Below, piece after piece: positions 5,685 to 6,259 of a DNA stretch of 6,259 nt. The notes below the pieces were generated by a model, which saw nothing but the letters and a program-made list of their open reading frames with translations, searched no databases and was not told where the DNA came from. A program made the translations under genes and the position numbers. This DNA comes from Pseudomonadota bacterium. GTDB lineage: Bacteria; Pseudomonadota; Alphaproteobacteria; Caulobacterales; Caulobacteraceae. Every line of letters starts with the position of its first letter. The first letter of the stretch is position 1. The stretch spans positions 1 through 6,259 of the forward strand of contig JAFAEC010000044.1 of assembly GCA_023424215.1 (NCBI GenBank), read 5' to 3'.

Positions 5685-5806
5685 CCGATTCGTGTCACGG
5701 GGCCGTTCTCACGAAGCTGTGTTCGCCTGAAATACAGGGCGATGAGAGAGATTCGGACCCTTGCTTGACAGGCCGGATCGGGCGACGTCAGCCGCCGGAA
5801 TCCGGA

Positions 5807-5836
5807 AAGCCGGGAGCATGCAAATGCCCCCGGCCT
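5807..5836 (-). terminator. Strong hairpin after the LdtR-like gene, likely terminator
   Basis: On the minus strand the arms GCCGGGGGCAT and ATGCTCCCGGC pair over 11 positions (one G·U) around the loop TTGC at 5820-5823; two outer pairs can extend it. It begins 20 bases past the stop codon at 5857. Only a short TTT follows before CC, so it is a weak form of intrinsic terminator, but the position and stability fit a transcript end for ldtR. Confidence 0.6.
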
Positions 5837-5856
5837 GAAGAGTGGATCGTCGCGAA

Positions 5857-6259
5857 TTAGAGACGGTAAGCGATCGAGTCGTTCCAGAAGCGATCGAGGC
5901 GCTGCAGCAGCTTGTTCATTTCGGAGAACTCGCCGGTGCCGATGCCGCCGACCTTTTCGATTGAGCCAACGTGGCGTTCATAAAGGCGGGCCACCGTTTC
6001 GGCGATTTCCTGGCCCTTTTCCGTCAGGCTGATGCGGACCGAGCGGCGGTCGACGCGAGAACGCTGGTGGTTGATGAGACCGAGGTCGACCAGCTTCTTG
6101 ACGTTATAGGAAACGTTCGAGCCGAGGTAGTAACCACGCGAACGAAGCTCGCCGGCGGTCAGTTCCGAATTGCTGATGTTGAACAGCAGCAGAGCCTGAA
6201 CGGCGTTGACGTCATCGCGACCCTGACGGTCGAACTCGTCCTTGATGACATCGAGGAGA
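5857..6259 (-). CDS. ldtR: MarR-family regulator, LdtR-like (5' part outside window)
   Basis: The C-terminal 133 residues are visible; the start lies beyond the right edge. The reading begins LLDVIKDEFDRQGRDD and ends RFWNDSIAYRL before a TAA stop. A winged-helix DNA-binding domain is clear: helix-turn-helix ELTAGELRSRGYYLGSNVSY, then VKKLVDLGLINHQRS, then a wing with VDRRSVRISLTEKG, which carries the MarR-type DRR...LT..G signature. The remaining C-terminal helices would form the dimer interface. LdtR in 'Candidatus Liberibacter asiaticus' and related Rhizobiales is a MarR regulator controlling an L,D-transpeptidase gene and stress tolerance; the neighbouring ldtP supports the same pairing here, with both genes on the same strand. 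The specific name rests on context and recalled similarity; the MarR family call is secure. Confidence 0.85.
   Translation of the reverse strand, partial: LLDVIKDEFDRQGRDDVNAVQALLLFNISNSELTAGELRSRGYYLGSNVSYNVKKLVDLGLINHQRSRVDRRSVRISLTEKGQEIAETVARLYERHVGSIEKVGGIGTGEFSEMNKLLQRLDRFWNDSIAYRL

Larger units (their letters stand above)
5481..5856. other. Intergenic region between the LdtR-like gene and ldtP
   Basis: This 376-base stretch has no supported gene. From the ldtR side it holds a terminator-like hairpin (5807-5836), about 120 bases without recognised signals, a 14-base palindrome (5671-5684), a weak promoter candidate (5606-5634) and a 7-bp inverted repeat close to the ldtP start (5503-5522). 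The part nearest ldtP (5521-5560) is AT-richer than its surroundings. The length suggests that ldtP has its own promoter and control region. Confidence 0.6.

Noticed and set aside
5584..5730. 48-residue plus-strand open frame in the ldtR-ldtP gap
   Set aside because: No ribosome-binding site, no recognisable sequence features, and it runs antisense through the likely ldtP control region; chance open frame.
5765..5793. Plus-strand TTGACA at 5765-5770 as a -35 box
   Set aside because: No AT-rich -10 hexamer at a suitable distance and no plus-strand gene downstream.

Overview
The window looks like chromosomal DNA of a Rhizobiaceae alphaproteobacterium, most likely Agrobacterium or Rhizobium. 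The reasons are the GC-rich codon use, the glyA–nrdR–ribD–ribE order, an LdtR-type MarR regulator next to a YcbB-like L,D-transpeptidase, and two families of small palindromic repeats typical of rhizobial genomes. The assignment comes from recalled family resemblance, not a database search. All six supported genes lie on the minus strand, so the window reads biologically from right to left.

Right part (about 4149-6259): the 3' part of a MarR-family regulator (ldtR-like) ends at 5857 and is followed 20 bases later by a strong hairpin. A gene-free stretch of 376 bases with two small inverted repeats follows. Then comes a 443-residue exported L,D-transpeptidase (ldtP-like) with a twin-arginine-type signal, a peptidoglycan-binding domain and a YkuD-type catalytic domain. 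The likely theme is control of 3-3 peptidoglycan cross-linking by the neighbouring regulator.

Middle and left part (120-3759): a tight cluster of glyA (serine hydroxymethyltransferase), nrdR (repressor of ribonucleotide reductase genes), ribD (bifunctional deaminase/reductase of riboflavin synthesis) and ribE (riboflavin synthase). The gaps are 12 bases, 5 bases and a one-base TGATG overlap, so it is almost certainly one transcription unit. It joins one-carbon/glycine metabolism, deoxynucleotide control and flavin synthesis. A candidate promoter lies about 60-90 bases upstream of glyA.

The unusual content is repetitive. A 179-base element with 47-base inverted arms (46/47 matching) sits inside ribD and is read through in frame, adding about 59 Pro/Gly/Ser-rich residues to the reductase domain. 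A different 115-base mosaic element of four short stem-loops lies between ldtP and glyA. A second, left-truncated copy lies just beyond ribE, so the two copies bracket the glyA-ribE operon. The copies differ by at least seven compensatory base-pair changes, which argues that the stem-loops are real structures.
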